The notes: generated by a model not told the origin, from the sequence alone. DNA of 64,000 nt from Kumtagia sp963820075 (GCA_963820075.1 CAWFYS010000003.1:62001-126000), one strand, 5' to 3'. Shown: positions 1-8,865, counted from the stretch's first letter. Numbers and translations are program-made.

Positions 1-1
1 C

Positions 2-751
2 TTCGATGGAACGGCGAAGCTGCTCGGGCTGGACGCTGCCAAACTCAGGGGCGCGGAAGGCGTGATGGACACGTTCGCGCAGATTCGCGACGGCGCGGCC
101 AAGCAACTGGTCGTCGTCGAAACGAAGGATGGAACGGTCCTTCAGATCGGCCGGAAACTGTGGCCATTCCCGTTTCCGCTACTCAAGGGCGAGGATGGCA
201 AATGGGCCTTCGACACCGAGGCGGGGCTGGAGGAGATCGTCAACCGGCGCATCGGCGAGAACGAACTGGAGGCGATTGCGACCATGCGCGCCTATGTCGA
301 GGCGCAGAACGACTATGCGTCTGAGGACCGCGACGATGACGGCGTCGAGGAATTCGCGCAAAAGCTGATCAGCAGCGAGGGCGCCACGGACGGGCTCTAT
401 TGGCCGGCCGGCCAGGGTGACGGCGAAAGCCCGGCGGGCGACCTCAACAAGGCGGAGCTCGACGACGCCGCGAAGGGCGAGGGCTATTTCGGCTATCGTT
501 TCCGCATCCTGACCGGCCAGGGCGACCGGATCGCGGGCGGCGCCTATGACTATGTCATCAACGGCAACATGATCGGCGGCTTCGCATTGATTGCCTGGCC
601 GGCCAGATATGCCGAGACCGGCGTGAACACTTTGATGGTCAACCAGCACGGCATCGTCTACGAGGCCGACCTCGGCCCGGCCACCGATGCCATCGTCAAA
701 TATATCGACCGCTTCAATCCCGATGACAGTTGGAGCGTCGCTCAGGATTGA
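2..751 (+). CDS. DUF2950 family protein, 5' end missing
   Basis: The open frame enters from the left edge, so the N-terminus and any signal peptide lie outside the window; about 249 codons are visible. The C-terminal half has the features of DUF2950: a segment resembling GYFGYRFRILTGQG, then AGGAYDYVINGNMIGGFALIAWPA, then a VNQHG..YEADLG block. The family is usually exported and its biochemical role is unknown. No neighbour in the window suggests a function, and the next gene starts 175 bases downstream. The family call rests on these conserved blocks; the role is not inferred. Confidence 0.8.
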   Translation, partial: FDGTAKLLGLDAAKLRGAEGVMDTFAQIRDGAAKQLVVVETKDGTVLQIGRKLWPFPFPLLKGEDGKWAFDTEAGLEEIVNRRIGENELEAIATMRAYVEAQNDYASEDRDDDGVEEFAQKLISSEGATDGLYWPAGQGDGESPAGDLNKAELDDAAKGEGYFGYRFRILTGQGDRIAGGAYDYVINGNMIGGFALIAWPARYAETGVNTLMVNQHGIVYEADLGPATDAIVKYIDRFNPDDSWSVAQD

Positions 752-926
752 GCGGCAGGCGTCACGCTTGTGGCGGAGCATGAAGTTGGTAACTCAAATT
801 TAATGTACCTCTGCTTGCCGGTGTGGGTGAAAAAGGTTGGGATTGCGGCTAGTGACGGATCGTACGCCTGTGCTGTGATGCCGAAATCATCGGGCGTGGG
901 CGGGAAGCAAACGAAGGACACGCAAT

Positions 927-1932
927 ATGGGAGTTCACTTGAACAAAGGGCTGCCAGGGAAATCCGCGAGGCCATGCAGGGGGCTTTCCCTCATTGGCGT
1001 GGCGTGCGCGGCAATTTTCTCGCTTGCGGCGTTTCCCGCCATGACCGCGGATCTGGTCGTCGGCATGCCGAACTGGCCTTCCGGTCAGGCGACGGCCAAC
1101 ATCATCAAGGCGGCGCTGGAGAAGGAACGCGGACTGAAGGTCGATGTCCAGGAAATGGGAACGATGATCGCCTTTGCCGGGCTCGAACTCCGGCGAAGTC
1201 GACGTTCACCCGGAGGTCTGGCTGCCTAACCTCAACTCACTGGTGAAAAAATACCGCGACGAGCGCGGCACGGTGAGGCTCAGCAACCATGCCGTGAACG
1301 CCACCCAGGGCGAGTGCGTGACCCGGCAAACCTATGACGAGTTTGGCATTCGCAGCATTGCCGATCTGACCGATCCGGCGAAGGCATCGATCTTCGACAC
1401 CGATGGCGATGGCAAGGGCGAGATCTGGATCGGAGCGGGAAGCTGGTCTTCGACGGTGGTCGAGCGGATTCGCGCCAAGAGCTACGGCTATGACAAGGAC
1501 ATGACGCTTCTGGAGATGCCGGAAGACGTCGGCATGGCGGCGATCGACGCCGCGGTGGCCACGGGCAAGCCGATCGTCTTCTTCTGCTACAGCCCGCACC
1601 ACGTCTTCGAACTGCACGACATCGTCCATCTCGATGAACCGGCCTTCGATGCGGCCAAATGGAAGGTGGTCCTGCCGGCCGAGGACGCGCTCTGGCTGCA
1701 AAAGTCGGAAGCTCCGGTTGCCTGGCCGAATTCCCAGTTCCATGTCGCCTACGCGACCTCGTTGTCGAAGCGCCTGCCCGACGTGGTGAAATTCCTCGAG
1801 GCGATCGACTTCAAGCCTGAAGAGATCACCCATATGAGCTATGCGTTGGAAGTGGAGCGCCAGGACCCGGCGGAGTTTGCCAAGCAATGGGTCGCAACGC
1901 ATGAGGATCGGGTGAAAAAATGGCTCCGGTAA
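927..1932 (+). pseudogene. Glycine betaine/choline-type ABC substrate-binding protein, frameshifted
   Basis: This is a periplasmic solute-binding protein of the OpuAC/ProX class. The frame starting at 927 gives a signal peptide (hydrophobic stretch ending AMTA, cleavage near residue 42), then VVGMPNWPSGQATANIIK. It runs out of frame at about 1186. A second frame continues with SGEVDVHPEVWLPN and runs about 245 residues to the stop at 1930-1932. Removing one A from the GAA at 1185-1187 restores GL-D-SGEVDVHPEVW without losing a residue. No permease or ATPase gene lies next to it, so it is an orphan binding protein. Either a one-base sequencing insertion or a genuine recent pseudogene is possible. 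The last 13 bases overlap the next gene. Confidence 0.75.
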
Positions 1933-2654
1933 TGGCGAGACGACCAATGGCGGACGTTCTCTCCCGAATTTCCTCGATCGGCGGAAAATTTCCGCGTCAG
2001 CGAAAGTTCGGTCTCATTGCGGCGGCGGCGCTGGCGATTGGCCTCAGCGGGGCCGTGGCGGCGGCCGCCCAAACCCAGATATTCGATCCAAAGACGCGCA
2101 AATGGGTCAATTACGACAAGAAGAAGGCCCGGCAATATTACGCGGCCCACAACGAGGTTCCCGAAGCTTTCCGGCGGCAGGTGGTCACCTTCCGCACCAA
2201 GGAGCCGCCGGGCACGATCATCATCGATGGTAACCAGCATTTCCTCTATCTTGTGTTGTCCGGCGGCAAGGCCGTCCGCTATGGCATCGGGGTCGGCAGG
2301 GAAGGCTTCGGCTGGGCCGGCATCGTGCGCGTCGGACGAATGGCCGAATGGCCGACCTGGACGCCACCGGCCGAGATGGTGGCCCGCGATCCGAACGCCC
2401 GCAAATTCGCCGGCGGCATGCCGGGCGGTCCGGACAATCCGCTGGGCGCGCGCGCTCTGTATCTATACCAGGGCGATCAGGACACGATCTACCGCATCCA
2501 TGGTACGCCTGAGCCGTGGACGATCGGCCTCGATGTCTCGTCCGGCTGCATCAGAATGAACAATGACGACATTGTCGACCTTTACTCTCGGGTCAAGGTC
2601 GGCGCGAAGGTCATTGTCCTTATGCAAGGTGCCGCGCTCTACAAGGGCGTTTGA
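1920..2654 (+). CDS. L,D-transpeptidase (YkuD domain)
   Basis: This enzyme is predicted to make 3-3 peptidoglycan cross-links, or to attach proteins to peptidoglycan, in the periplasm. An N-terminal hydrophobic segment (about residues 28-50, ending in AAAAQ) looks like a signal peptide or anchor. The YkuD domain occupies about residues 95-240. Its active-site motif is visible as IHGTPEPWTIG followed by SSGCIRMNNDD, which contains the catalytic His and Cys. ATG codons at 1932 and 1947 are alternative starts; 1920 overlaps the preceding frame by 13 bases. Rhizobial genomes carry many such paralogues, so a specific role cannot be assigned. Confidence 0.85.
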   Translation: MAPVMARRPMADVLSRISSIGGKFPRQRKFGLIAAAALAIGLSGAVAAAAQTQIFDPKTRKWVNYDKKKARQYYAAHNEVPEAFRRQVVTFRTKEPPGTIIIDGNQHFLYLVLSGGKAVRYGIGVGREGFGWAGIVRVGRMAEWPTWTPPAEMVARDPNARKFAGGMPGGPDNPLGARALYLYQGDQDTIYRIHGTPEPWTIGLDVSSGCIRMNNDDIVDLYSRVKVGAKVIVLMQGAALYKGV

Positions 2655-2755
2655 TATCAGGGCAAGGTCCCGATTTCGGAATCGGATACTTTGCCTTAGC
2701 GTTTCGTTTCCGCATCGCCTTGCCGAAACCGGCGTCCGGCGCGATGCCCCAGGGG
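2655..2755 (-). repeat. Dispersed intergenic repeat, family A copy 1
   Basis: Read on the minus strand, this spacer matches the element at 10997-11095. Both contain a GGTTTTCGGCAA-like block, then GCGATGCGGAAA, then an inverted repeat built around CCGATTCCGAA flanked by AAGGCAAA and TTTGCC. This copy has diverged and its hairpin is imperfect. It fills the gap between the L,D-transpeptidase stop and the lipoprotein gene. Confidence 0.65.
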
Positions 2756-2770
2756 AGAGGGAGAGATCGG

Positions 2771-3112
2771 ATGTTGGAGGGAAGAACGCGCGCGTCAGCG
2801 GCCACGGCCGCAATCGGGACGCAACGCTATCTGGTCGCGCTGGCCGCGGTGCTGCTTGCGGGCTGTACGTCGACCAATCCGGAGCCGAGCGAGTCGGCGC
2901 GCACCTCGCTGAATACGGCTCCCGCCGACCTCCAGCTAAGCTGCGCCGCCGCCGCCGCCACTCAGTTCGGCGTGGACAGCAACACCGTCCTTCCGGTCAG
3001 TTCCGCCCAATTGGATGCGCAACGATACCAGGTTCAACTCGACATGCGCGGCCAGCGTTCGACCTGCATTGTCGATACGTCCGGTAACGTGATTTCGGTC
3101 CAGGCGGCCTGA
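2771..3112 (+). CDS. Small predicted lipoprotein, hypothetical
   Basis: The protein is 113 residues. An N-terminal segment of about 20 basic and polar residues is followed by a hydrophobic core (YLVALAAVLLAGC), and the LLAGC lipobox predicts lipidation at the Cys near residue 35. The rest is a small domain with two further cysteines (near LSCAAAAA and STCIVD) that could form a disulfide. The ATG at 2771 was chosen because a purine-rich ribosome-binding stretch (GGGGAGAGGGAGAG) precedes it and the lipobox then sits at a reasonable distance. I do not recognise a named family. Confidence 0.7.
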   Translation: MLEGRTRASAATAAIGTQRYLVALAAVLLAGCTSTNPEPSESARTSLNTAPADLQLSCAAAAATQFGVDSNTVLPVSSAQLDAQRYQVQLDMRGQRSTCIVDTSGNVISVQAA

Positions 3113-3222
3113 AACTGCCGCTATTCAAGCACCGGGACGGCGGCGCGAAGGCCGCCTCTCCGTCTCATGAGTTGCGGCGGACAAGCGGCCCGCCGCCGGC
3201 GCGGCGTCCGCGGGAAAAACTC

Positions 3223-3504
3223 CTAAAGAAGCTTGCTCAGCGCCATGGCAATGGTCATGTCGCCGTCGACCGTGATCTTGCCGGTCATGAAGGCCATGGT
3301 CGGGCTTAGGTCGCCGGCAATCAGGGCTTCGAGGTTTTCGAGCGAGAGCGAGATCGTGCAATCGGCCGGAGCGTCGGTGGTTGAAATCGTTGCGCCGTTG
3401 ATGACGATGACGCCGTCGCCTCCGGTGTCGAACTTGACCGATTTGTCGAAATCCGAACTCTCGACGCGCGGCCGCAACTGTTCCGCGATTTCCTGAACGC
3501 CCAT
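3223..3504 (-). CDS. SCP2 sterol-binding domain protein
   Basis: This is a 93-residue stand-alone SCP2-fold protein, a hydrophobic-ligand (lipid) binding fold. The pattern VKFDTGGDGVIVINGATIS, then CTISLSLENLEALIAGDLSPTMAFMTGKITVDGDM is typical of short bacterial SCP2 proteins. The ATG at 3504 is preferred over the GTG at 3510 because AGGAG lies eight bases upstream of the ATG but only two from the GTG. The ligand is unknown. It stands alone between genes of opposite orientation. Confidence 0.85.
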   Translation of the reverse strand: MGVQEIAEQLRPRVESSDFDKSVKFDTGGDGVIVINGATISTTDAPADCTISLSLENLEALIAGDLSPTMAFMTGKITVDGDMTIAMALSKLL

Positions 3505-3734
3505 TTTCACGTCTCCTGGTAATGACGACCGCCGGATCGCGGCATGCCCCTGTTGGATCGACCTTTACTGCGCCGGCGCCCGCGTATTTATCGCGGGCAG
3601 GGCGAAGAACCGCATGACGGTTACGCCAATGGCGCATTGCCGGTCAACTGCGTTCGCGGCAGTTCCGGTCAGGGCACTGGCCCCCGCATCCAACTCTTGG
3701 TAATGCTATCTCAGAGTGGAAAGGATGCTCCCAA

Positions 3735-4064
3735 ATGACCAGCCTCGATGAGGGCATGAGGAGGATGATCCGCCGCAACAAGCTCCTCGGCATGTGGGCG
3801 GCGGAGAAATTGGGGCTCGTTGGCGAAGGCGCCAAAGCCTACTCGGACGGTCTCGCTGCCGGCACCCTCGATTTTGAGCGCAGCGACGTGCTTCGCAAGA
3901 TCCGCGAAGACTTCCGGCTTGCCGGAGTGGTCCAGTCCGATGACGAGGTTCTGCGCGTCGCGAACGAGTTCTGGCTCCAGGCTTCGAGTCCGGGACTGAA
4001 AACGCGAGGAGATGCGCGCGACGGCGCAGTGCTGCACCTTGCACGCAATCTGTTGTCGAGATGA
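3735..4064 (+). CDS. ATPase inhibitor subunit zeta-like protein (DUF1476), shortened N-terminus
   Basis: Residues 12-84 match the alphaproteobacterial F1-ATPase zeta inhibitor family: RRNKLLGMWAAEKLG, then a short acidic stretch, then VLRKIREDF...AGVVQSDDEVLR. The usual N-terminal part, roughly DDREKAFEKKFAHDEELRFKA in family members, is missing: MTSLDEGMRRMI leads straight into RRNKLLG. In Paracoccus zeta the N-terminal segment carries the inhibitory function, so this protein may fold like zeta without blocking the ATPase. There is a C-terminal extension of about 20 residues. The upstream sequence shows no in-frame continuation of the missing segment. It is probably a paralogue of a canonical zeta gene elsewhere. 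Confidence 0.75.
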   Translation: MTSLDEGMRRMIRRNKLLGMWAAEKLGLVGEGAKAYSDGLAAGTLDFERSDVLRKIREDFRLAGVVQSDDEVLRVANEFWLQASSPGLKTRGDARDGAVLHLARNLLSR

Positions 4065-4249
4065 GGCCTGATCGCGGATTTTGACGCCGGCCGACTTTTT
4101 GCCCCGCCAGCGTCGTCAAGCGCGGCGTCACGGCCACGGCGGACCATCTCCAACTCTCGCTCGACAGCGACGCCGCCTCGGCCGGTCTTGCGGGGCCGGC
4201 GTTTCCGGGGCATGAGCTACGCTCCGGGTCGACATGGCAGGAGCAGATC

Positions 4250-4933
4250 ATGAAGCGGTCGCGCATCAACGAAATCATCCGCGAAGGCGATGCCTTCATT
4301 CGCTCCTTCGGCTATGTCATGCCGCCTTTCGCCTATTGGACACCGGACGAACTCAAGGCGCGGCAGCCGGACGGCATCCTCGGCGCGCGGCTCGGCTGGG
4401 ACATCACCGATTACGGCCAGGGCAGGTTCGACGAGCTCGGCCTGTTCCTTTTCACCGTCCGCAACGGCAGGCCCGAGGACCTGTCGCGCGGCACGGGCAT
4501 GCTCTATGCCGAGAAGATCATGATTTCCCGCAAGGATCAGCTTTCGCCGATGCACCGCCACATCGTGAAGGCGGAAGACATCATCAATCGCGGCGGCGGA
4601 AAACTGGTGCTCGAACTGTTCATGCCGGCGGCCGATGGCGGCATCGACCGCCAGGCGGAGGTCGAGGTTCCGACCGACGGGGTGATCCGGCGGCTTCCCG
4701 CGGGCGGACTGCTCAAGCTCGATCCGGGCGAGAGCGTGACACTTCTACCGGGCGTCTGGCATGCCTTCTGGGGCGAGGGCGGCGACGTTCTGATCGGCGA
4801 GGTCTCGACCGTCAATGACGATCTGACCGATAATATTTTCGCCGATCCGATCGGCCGCTTTTCCACCGTCGAAGAGGACGAGGCGCCGCTGCATCTGCTG
4901 GTTTCGGATTACGACCGCCTCGGCAAGGAATGA
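4250..4933 (+). CDS. D-lyxose isomerase family cupin protein
   Basis: This is a 227-residue cupin of the D-lyxose ketol-isomerase family (PF07385), which interconverts D-lyxose and D-xylulose, and often D-mannose and D-fructose, with a divalent metal. The central MHRHIVKAEDIINRGGG block carries the metal-binding His pair, with further ligands expected at Glu in the same strand set and at the His in GVWHAFWGEGG. Length and motif order fit the family. No sugar transporter or kinase is adjacent, so the physiological substrate is uncertain. The start at 4250 follows a GGAG-containing leader. Confidence 0.82.
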   Translation: MKRSRINEIIREGDAFIRSFGYVMPPFAYWTPDELKARQPDGILGARLGWDITDYGQGRFDELGLFLFTVRNGRPEDLSRGTGMLYAEKIMISRKDQLSPMHRHIVKAEDIINRGGGKLVLELFMPAADGGIDRQAEVEVPTDGVIRRLPAGGLLKLDPGESVTLLPGVWHAFWGEGGDVLIGEVSTVNDDLTDNIFADPIGRFSTVEEDEAPLHLLVSDYDRLGKE

Positions 4934-4989
4934 GGGATCCGCCTTCCGCTGGTCATCGGCTTGGCGGATTTTCGGCGGCGGCGATGCCT

Positions 4990-5190
4990 GGCTCCCCCTT
5001 CTCCCCTTGTGGGAGAAGGTGTCGCCGAAGGCGACGGATGAGGGGTCCGCACAGCCGTTCCGCCGCCGCAGGCAGATGCGGATCGGAGCCGGTTCGGCCG
5101 CGTCGCGCTTCTTCCAGCACCCCTCATCCGACCTCGCTTCGCTCGGCCACCTTCTCCCACAAGGGCACAAGGGGAGAAGGAGGCGCCTGG
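4990..5190. repeat. Large imperfect inverted repeat (rhizobial intergenic palindrome)
   Basis: The left arm near 4993-5052 contains CCCCTTCTCCCCTTGTGGGAG and GGATGAGGGGTCC; the right arm near 5123-5187 contains the complements CCCCTCATCCG and CTTCTCCCACAAGGG...AAGGGGAGAAGG. The spacing and arms match the many-copy palindromic units common in rhizobial genomes. It separates the isomerase gene from a gene on the other strand and could form a long cruciform or a transcript hairpin. Confidence 0.75.
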
Positions 5191-5207
5191 CCGGAGGCCG
5201 ATACCAC

Positions 5208-5693
5208 CTACAGACCGAGCGGGTGCGGCATGTAGCCGACAAATCCGGCGATCTTCCAGCGGCCGTCCACCCTGCGGCAGAAATAGAGGGTTTGCCAGTT
5301 GAGCCTTTCGGCCGCACCGCCCGGCCTGGCGATCGAGCCGTTGAACTTCTTGTGCAGGACGGCGCGGTCGCCGAAAACGTCGATGTCGCGCATGTTGGTG
5401 ATGCGAAACAGCGCCTCGCGCAGTGGTTCGGCGAATTCCGACGCGGCCGTCTCGCGCGACTGGCGCTGCCATTCGTCGCGATAGGAGTCCAGCGTCGGGA
5501 ACTGCAGGCGCCATGCGTCGGCATCGCTGAGGAAATGCGCGTGCATGCCGAAGAAGCTTTCGGCGATGAAATCGTCCTTCACCATCGGCCAGTCACCGGC
5601 GAGGAAGGCGTCGATATCGCGGCGCACCAGCATCTCCCAAAGGGCGTGCCGGTCGGGATCGCCGGGCGGAAAGGGATTTCTGTCAAAGGTCAT
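5208..5693 (-). CDS. NTF2-like (SnoaL-type) protein
   Basis: The 161-residue protein has the pattern of a single-domain NTF2-like fold: an N-terminal helix pair (RHALWEMLVRRDIDAFLAGDWPMV), then strands ending with VLHKKFNGSI and LNWQTLYFCRRVDGRWKIAGFVGYMP. This fold is used both by enzymes such as ketosteroid isomerase relatives and by binding proteins, so no reaction can be assigned. It is the last gene of a minus-strand group with the PLP enzyme upstream (47-base gap), suggesting co-transcription. Confidence 0.65.
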   Translation of the reverse strand: MTFDRNPFPPGDPDRHALWEMLVRRDIDAFLAGDWPMVKDDFIAESFFGMHAHFLSDADAWRLQFPTLDSYRDEWQRQSRETAASEFAEPLREALFRITNMRDIDVFGDRAVLHKKFNGSIARPGGAAERLNWQTLYFCRRVDGRWKIAGFVGYMPHPLGL

Positions 5694-5740
5694 TCCGGGT
5701 CTTTCACGGTGTTGTAGTGAGCAATCCGAGCGACAAGCAT

Positions 5741-6799
5741 TCAGGCCACGCGGCCGCGCGCGGCCACCGGAAGCTGCTCGACTACCTCGCCGTCCTCCGT
5801 CAGATTCACCACATCGAAGAGATTGGAGACGACGCAGACATGGTTGGGAATGATCCGAACCCTGTCGCCGATCGTGGGCCGCGAAGCGCAGCCGGAAAAA
5901 TCGGCGATGGCGTGCTCCTCATTCAGCGTGACGATGACGGCCTCGGGATATTCGACAATGTGGCCGTGACCCGGGGATGGCGAAAGGTCGGCGGCAAGCG
6001 CCTTCGAGCCCGCGTCGAGAATGACCCTGTCCGGCGTCGGGCGGCTGACGACCGTTGCCAGCACCGTCAAGGCGCAATCGGCAAGCGTTCCGTGCCCGAA
6101 GGCAACCTGCATGCGGTCCGAGTAGATATAGGTGCCGGGCCGAAGCTCCGTCGCCGACGTGAATGTCTGCGGCGCGTAGAAATCAGGCGAGTTTCCGACC
6201 GACACGCGCGGAACCTCTATTCCCTGCGCGTTGAACAGCGCCAGCGCGTCATGCAGCCAGGCGTCGACTTCGGCGACCTTGGCGCGCGGCGGATAGGTCA
6301 TCAGGCCGCCGAAGCGCAGGCCCGGATGCGACGCGATGCGCCTTGCCAGTTCTGCCGCTTGCGCTGGCGACTGCACGCCGCAGCGGCCGCCGCCGGTGTC
6401 GCATTCCACCAGGACGGCGAGCGGGCGCGATTGCTCGGTGAAGGCCGCGCCGTAGCCGTCGACGGTCTCGGCGCTGTCGGCCACGACCGAGAGGGTGACG
6501 CGGCGGTGCAGCCCCGACAGGCGTTCGAGCTTTTGCGGCCCTATGATGTTGAAGGTGATGAAGATGTCTTCTATTCCGGCGTCCGCCATCACCTCCGCCT
6601 CGCCGATCTTCTGGCAGGTGACGCCGGCCGCGCCGAGTTCAACCTGACGCCGGGCAAAGAGCGGCAGCTTATGGGTCTTGATGTGCGGGCGCAGTTTCAC
6701 CGCCTGCTCATCGGCGCGTTTCTGCGCGCGCCGCAGATTGGCTTCCGCGATGCGGCGGTCGATGACGACGGCGGGCGTGTCCAGATCCTCTATGCGCAT
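5741..6799 (-). CDS. D-threonine aldolase/D-serine dehydratase-like PLP enzyme (fold type III)
   Basis: This is a 352-residue alanine-racemase-fold protein of the D-threonine aldolase / D-serine dehydratase (DSD1) group. The PLP-binding region is visible as LRPHIKTHK (Schiff-base Lys near residue 43), and the C-terminal metal-binding pattern is near NHVCVVSN (His and Cys as in DSD1-type enzymes). The expected chemistry is aldol cleavage or dehydration of a D-beta-hydroxy amino acid. A strong ribosome-binding site (GGGAGG, seven bases upstream) supports the start. A truncated SDR lies immediately upstream, and the gene opens a region rich in D-amino-acid enzymes. The substrate is not determined. 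Confidence 0.78.
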   Translation of the reverse strand: MRIEDLDTPAVVIDRRIAEANLRRAQKRADEQAVKLRPHIKTHKLPLFARRQVELGAAGVTCQKIGEAEVMADAGIEDIFITFNIIGPQKLERLSGLHRRVTLSVVADSAETVDGYGAAFTEQSRPLAVLVECDTGGGRCGVQSPAQAAELARRIASHPGLRFGGLMTYPPRAKVAEVDAWLHDALALFNAQGIEVPRVSVGNSPDFYAPQTFTSATELRPGTYIYSDRMQVAFGHGTLADCALTVLATVVSRPTPDRVILDAGSKALAADLSPSPGHGHIVEYPEAVIVTLNEEHAIADFSGCASRPTIGDRVRIIPNHVCVVSNLFDVVNLTEDGEVVEQLPVAARGRVA

Positions 6800-6817
6800 T
6801 TCCCGACCTCCCTTTTT

Positions 6818-7039
6818 TTAGTTGGCTGTCATCCGGGCTAAGGCAAAATCGGCGACGGCCCGGTCGTCGAGCAAGTCGAAATGATGGGCTTCGCCGACGC
6901 CCTGGGCGGAACGATCGTTACAATCGATATCGCAGACCACAACCCGTGCGTTGCAGGTTGACAGAATCTCGACCAGCCCCTTGCCAAGGCCGCCGCCCGC
7001 GCCGGTGACAATCACGTTACGGCCGTGAAAATCGATCAT
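6818..7039 (-). pseudogene. Short-chain dehydrogenase, N-terminal fragment only
   Basis: Seventy-three residues with the start of an SDR: MIDFHGRNVIVTGAGGGLGKGL (the TGxxxGxG NAD(P) site), then VVVCDID and a truncated third strand. SDRs are normally about 250 residues; the NAG motif, the catalytic YxxxK and the remainder are absent. The frame stops 18 bases before the start of the PLP enzyme, so the original 3' part was deleted or replaced. It may still be translated and could simply provide a leader for the downstream gene. Confidence 0.7.
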
Positions 7040-7221
7040 GCCGTGCTCCCGACCACACGAAAGGGCAAGATGCGAAGCCAAAATATGGTGCTTTCCAACA
7101 TCGTCCTATGGCGGTTGATCCAGCCTGACATAGAATGTCGCGGTCGGACGTACAAACCGCTCATACCAGCGTAAATTTTAAGGGTGCGGACGGCGGGGCG
7201 CGATAGAGGGAGCCGGGTCGG

Positions 7222-7587
7222 ATGCCAAAGCAATGCTTCGGAACGTCGCATGTTCCCCTGTCTCCGGCGGTCAGGGCTGGGGATTTCGTCTATGTGTCGG
7301 GGCAGGTGCCGCTCGGCAGCGACGGGCTGGTCGTCAAGGGCGGCATCGCCGAACAGGCGGAACAAGTGCTGCGGAACGTCAAGGCCGCGCTGGCGCTTGC
7401 CGGCTGCACCATGGTCGACGTGGTCAAGACGACGGTGTGGCTGGAGGACGCGCGAGACTTCGGCATGTTCAACACCGTCTATGCACGGCATTTTCCGAGC
7501 AACCCGCCGGCCCGCACCACGGTCGAGTCGCGTCTCATGATCGACATCAAGATCGAGATCGAAGCCGTCGCCTACCGCCCGGTCTGA
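7222..7587 (+). CDS. RidA family enamine/imine deaminase
   Basis: A 121-residue YjgF/YER057c/UK114 protein. RidA enzymes hydrolyse reactive enamine/imine intermediates released by PLP enzymes and amino acid oxidases. The family pattern FVYVSGQVPLG...GGIAEQAEQVLRNVKAALALAG...VVKTTVWLED...NPPARTTVE is complete, and the Arg in PARTTV is the residue used by active members to bind the carboxylate. It is followed 42 bases later by an amidohydrolase on the same strand, and lies near PLP enzymes and a D-amino-acid dehydrogenase, a context that fits imine clearance. Confidence 0.88.
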   Translation: MPKQCFGTSHVPLSPAVRAGDFVYVSGQVPLGSDGLVVKGGIAEQAEQVLRNVKAALALAGCTMVDVVKTTVWLEDARDFGMFNTVYARHFPSNPPARTTVESRLMIDIKIEIEAVAYRPV

Positions 7588-7629
7588 CATCGCCGTTCGG
7601 CAACGGCAACCAACGGAGGCTCCGCGCCC

Positions 7630-8865
7630 ATGCAGCTTGACATTCTCGTGCGCGGCGGGCGCGTCATCGATCCCGCGACGGGCCTCGACGCGCTCCGCGA
7701 TATAGGCATTGCCGCAGGCCGCATAGCGGCGATCGAGCCCTCCGTTCCAGGCGACCGCGCAAGGCAGGTGATCGAGGCTTCCGGCTGCCTCGTCACGCCC
7801 GGCCTGGTCGATCTGCACAGCCATGTCTACTGGGGCGGCACCTCGCTCGGCGTCGATGCCGACAGGCTGGCCGCGCGAAGCGGCACGACCACTTTCGTCG
7901 ATGCCGGAAGTGCCGGCGCCGGCAACTTCCTCGGCTTCCGCCGCCACGTCATGGAGCGGTCGAAGGTACGCATACTTGCCTATGTGAACATCTCCTTCGG
8001 CGGCATATTCGCCTTCTCCAGAACGGTGATGGTCGGGGAGTGCGCCAACCTCAACCTGTGCGAGCCGCGCGAGGTCGTGGCCTGCGCGCGCGAGCATGCG
8101 GAAGTGGTCGTCGGCGTGAAGGTGCGGGCGGGACGCAACGCCGGCGGCACCAGCGGCATCGCGCCGGTCGATCTCGCGCTCGAAGCGGCGGACCGGGCCG
8201 GACTGCCGCTGATGGCGCATATTGACGAGCCGCCGCCCGGCCGCTCCGAGGTGCTTCCCCGCCTGCGCGGCGGCGACGTGCTCACCCATTGCTTCCGGCC
8301 GTTCCCCAATGCGCCGGTCTTCGCGTCGGGCGCGGTGCGGCCCGACATGCGGCTCGCGCGGGAGCGCGGCGTCATCTTCGACATCGGCCACGGCATGGGC
8401 TCGTTCGACTTCGGCGTGGCGCGGGCGATGCTGAAGCAGGGTCTCGCGCCGGATGTCATCAGCAGCGACGTGCATCTTTACTGCGTCGACGGCCCGGCCT
8501 TCGATATTCTGGTGTGCATGTCGAAGCTGATGGCGCTGGGCATGCCGCTGGCGGATGTGCTCAGCGCCGCGACCCGGCGTCCGGCCGACGCCATCGGGCG
8601 GAGCGACCTCGGCAGGCTGGCGGTCGGCGGGCCGGCCGATGTCGCGGTGCTGAAACTTCATACCGGCGAATTCACCTTCATCGATGCCGTGGGTTCGCGC
8701 CTGATCGCCCCGGAACGGCTGGTCTCGCAAGGCATCGTCGCCGGCGGCACCTGGTGGCCGAACGGAGCGGCAGGCGATCCGCATGACATCGAGCGCTATC
8801 AACCGGGCCACGCCCACAGCCATGTCGAGACAGCCGCCCGGCATTTTGCCTGCACGCGGGTCTAG
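7630..8865 (+). CDS. Amidohydrolase of the dihydroorotase/D-aminoacylase type
   Basis: A 411-residue TIM-barrel metallohydrolase. The N-terminal beta-sandwich strand (ILVRGGRVIDPATG) is followed by the metal motif LVDLHSHVYWGG, a candidate carboxylated Lys in VVGVKVRAG, further ligands in LMAHIDEPP and LTHCFRP, and the catalytic Asp in VISSDVHLY. This order matches the 'amidohydrolase/deacetylase' group related to dihydroorotases and N-acyl-D-amino-acid deacylases. Likely substrates are cyclic or N-acylated amino acid derivatives. It probably forms an operon with ridA; a palindromic repeat follows it. Confidence 0.82.
   Translation: MQLDILVRGGRVIDPATGLDALRDIGIAAGRIAAIEPSVPGDRARQVIEASGCLVTPGLVDLHSHVYWGGTSLGVDADRLAARSGTTTFVDAGSAGAGNFLGFRRHVMERSKVRILAYVNISFGGIFAFSRTVMVGECANLNLCEPREVVACAREHAEVVVGVKVRAGRNAGGTSGIAPVDLALEAADRAGLPLMAHIDEPPPGRSEVLPRLRGGDVLTHCFRPFPNAPVFASGAVRPDMRLARERGVIFDIGHGMGSFDFGVARAMLKQGLAPDVISSDVHLYCVDGPAFDILVCMSKLMALGMPLADVLSAATRRPADAIGRSDLGRLAVGGPADVAVLKLHTGEFTFIDAVGSRLIAPERLVSQGIVAGGTWWPNGAAGDPHDIERYQPGHAHSHVETAARHFACTRV

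Noticed and set aside
7128..7140. Short inverted repeat GACAT-AGA-ATGTC upstream of ridA.
   Set aside because: Five-base arms are expected by chance in a region this size, and no half-site resemblance to a known operator was found.
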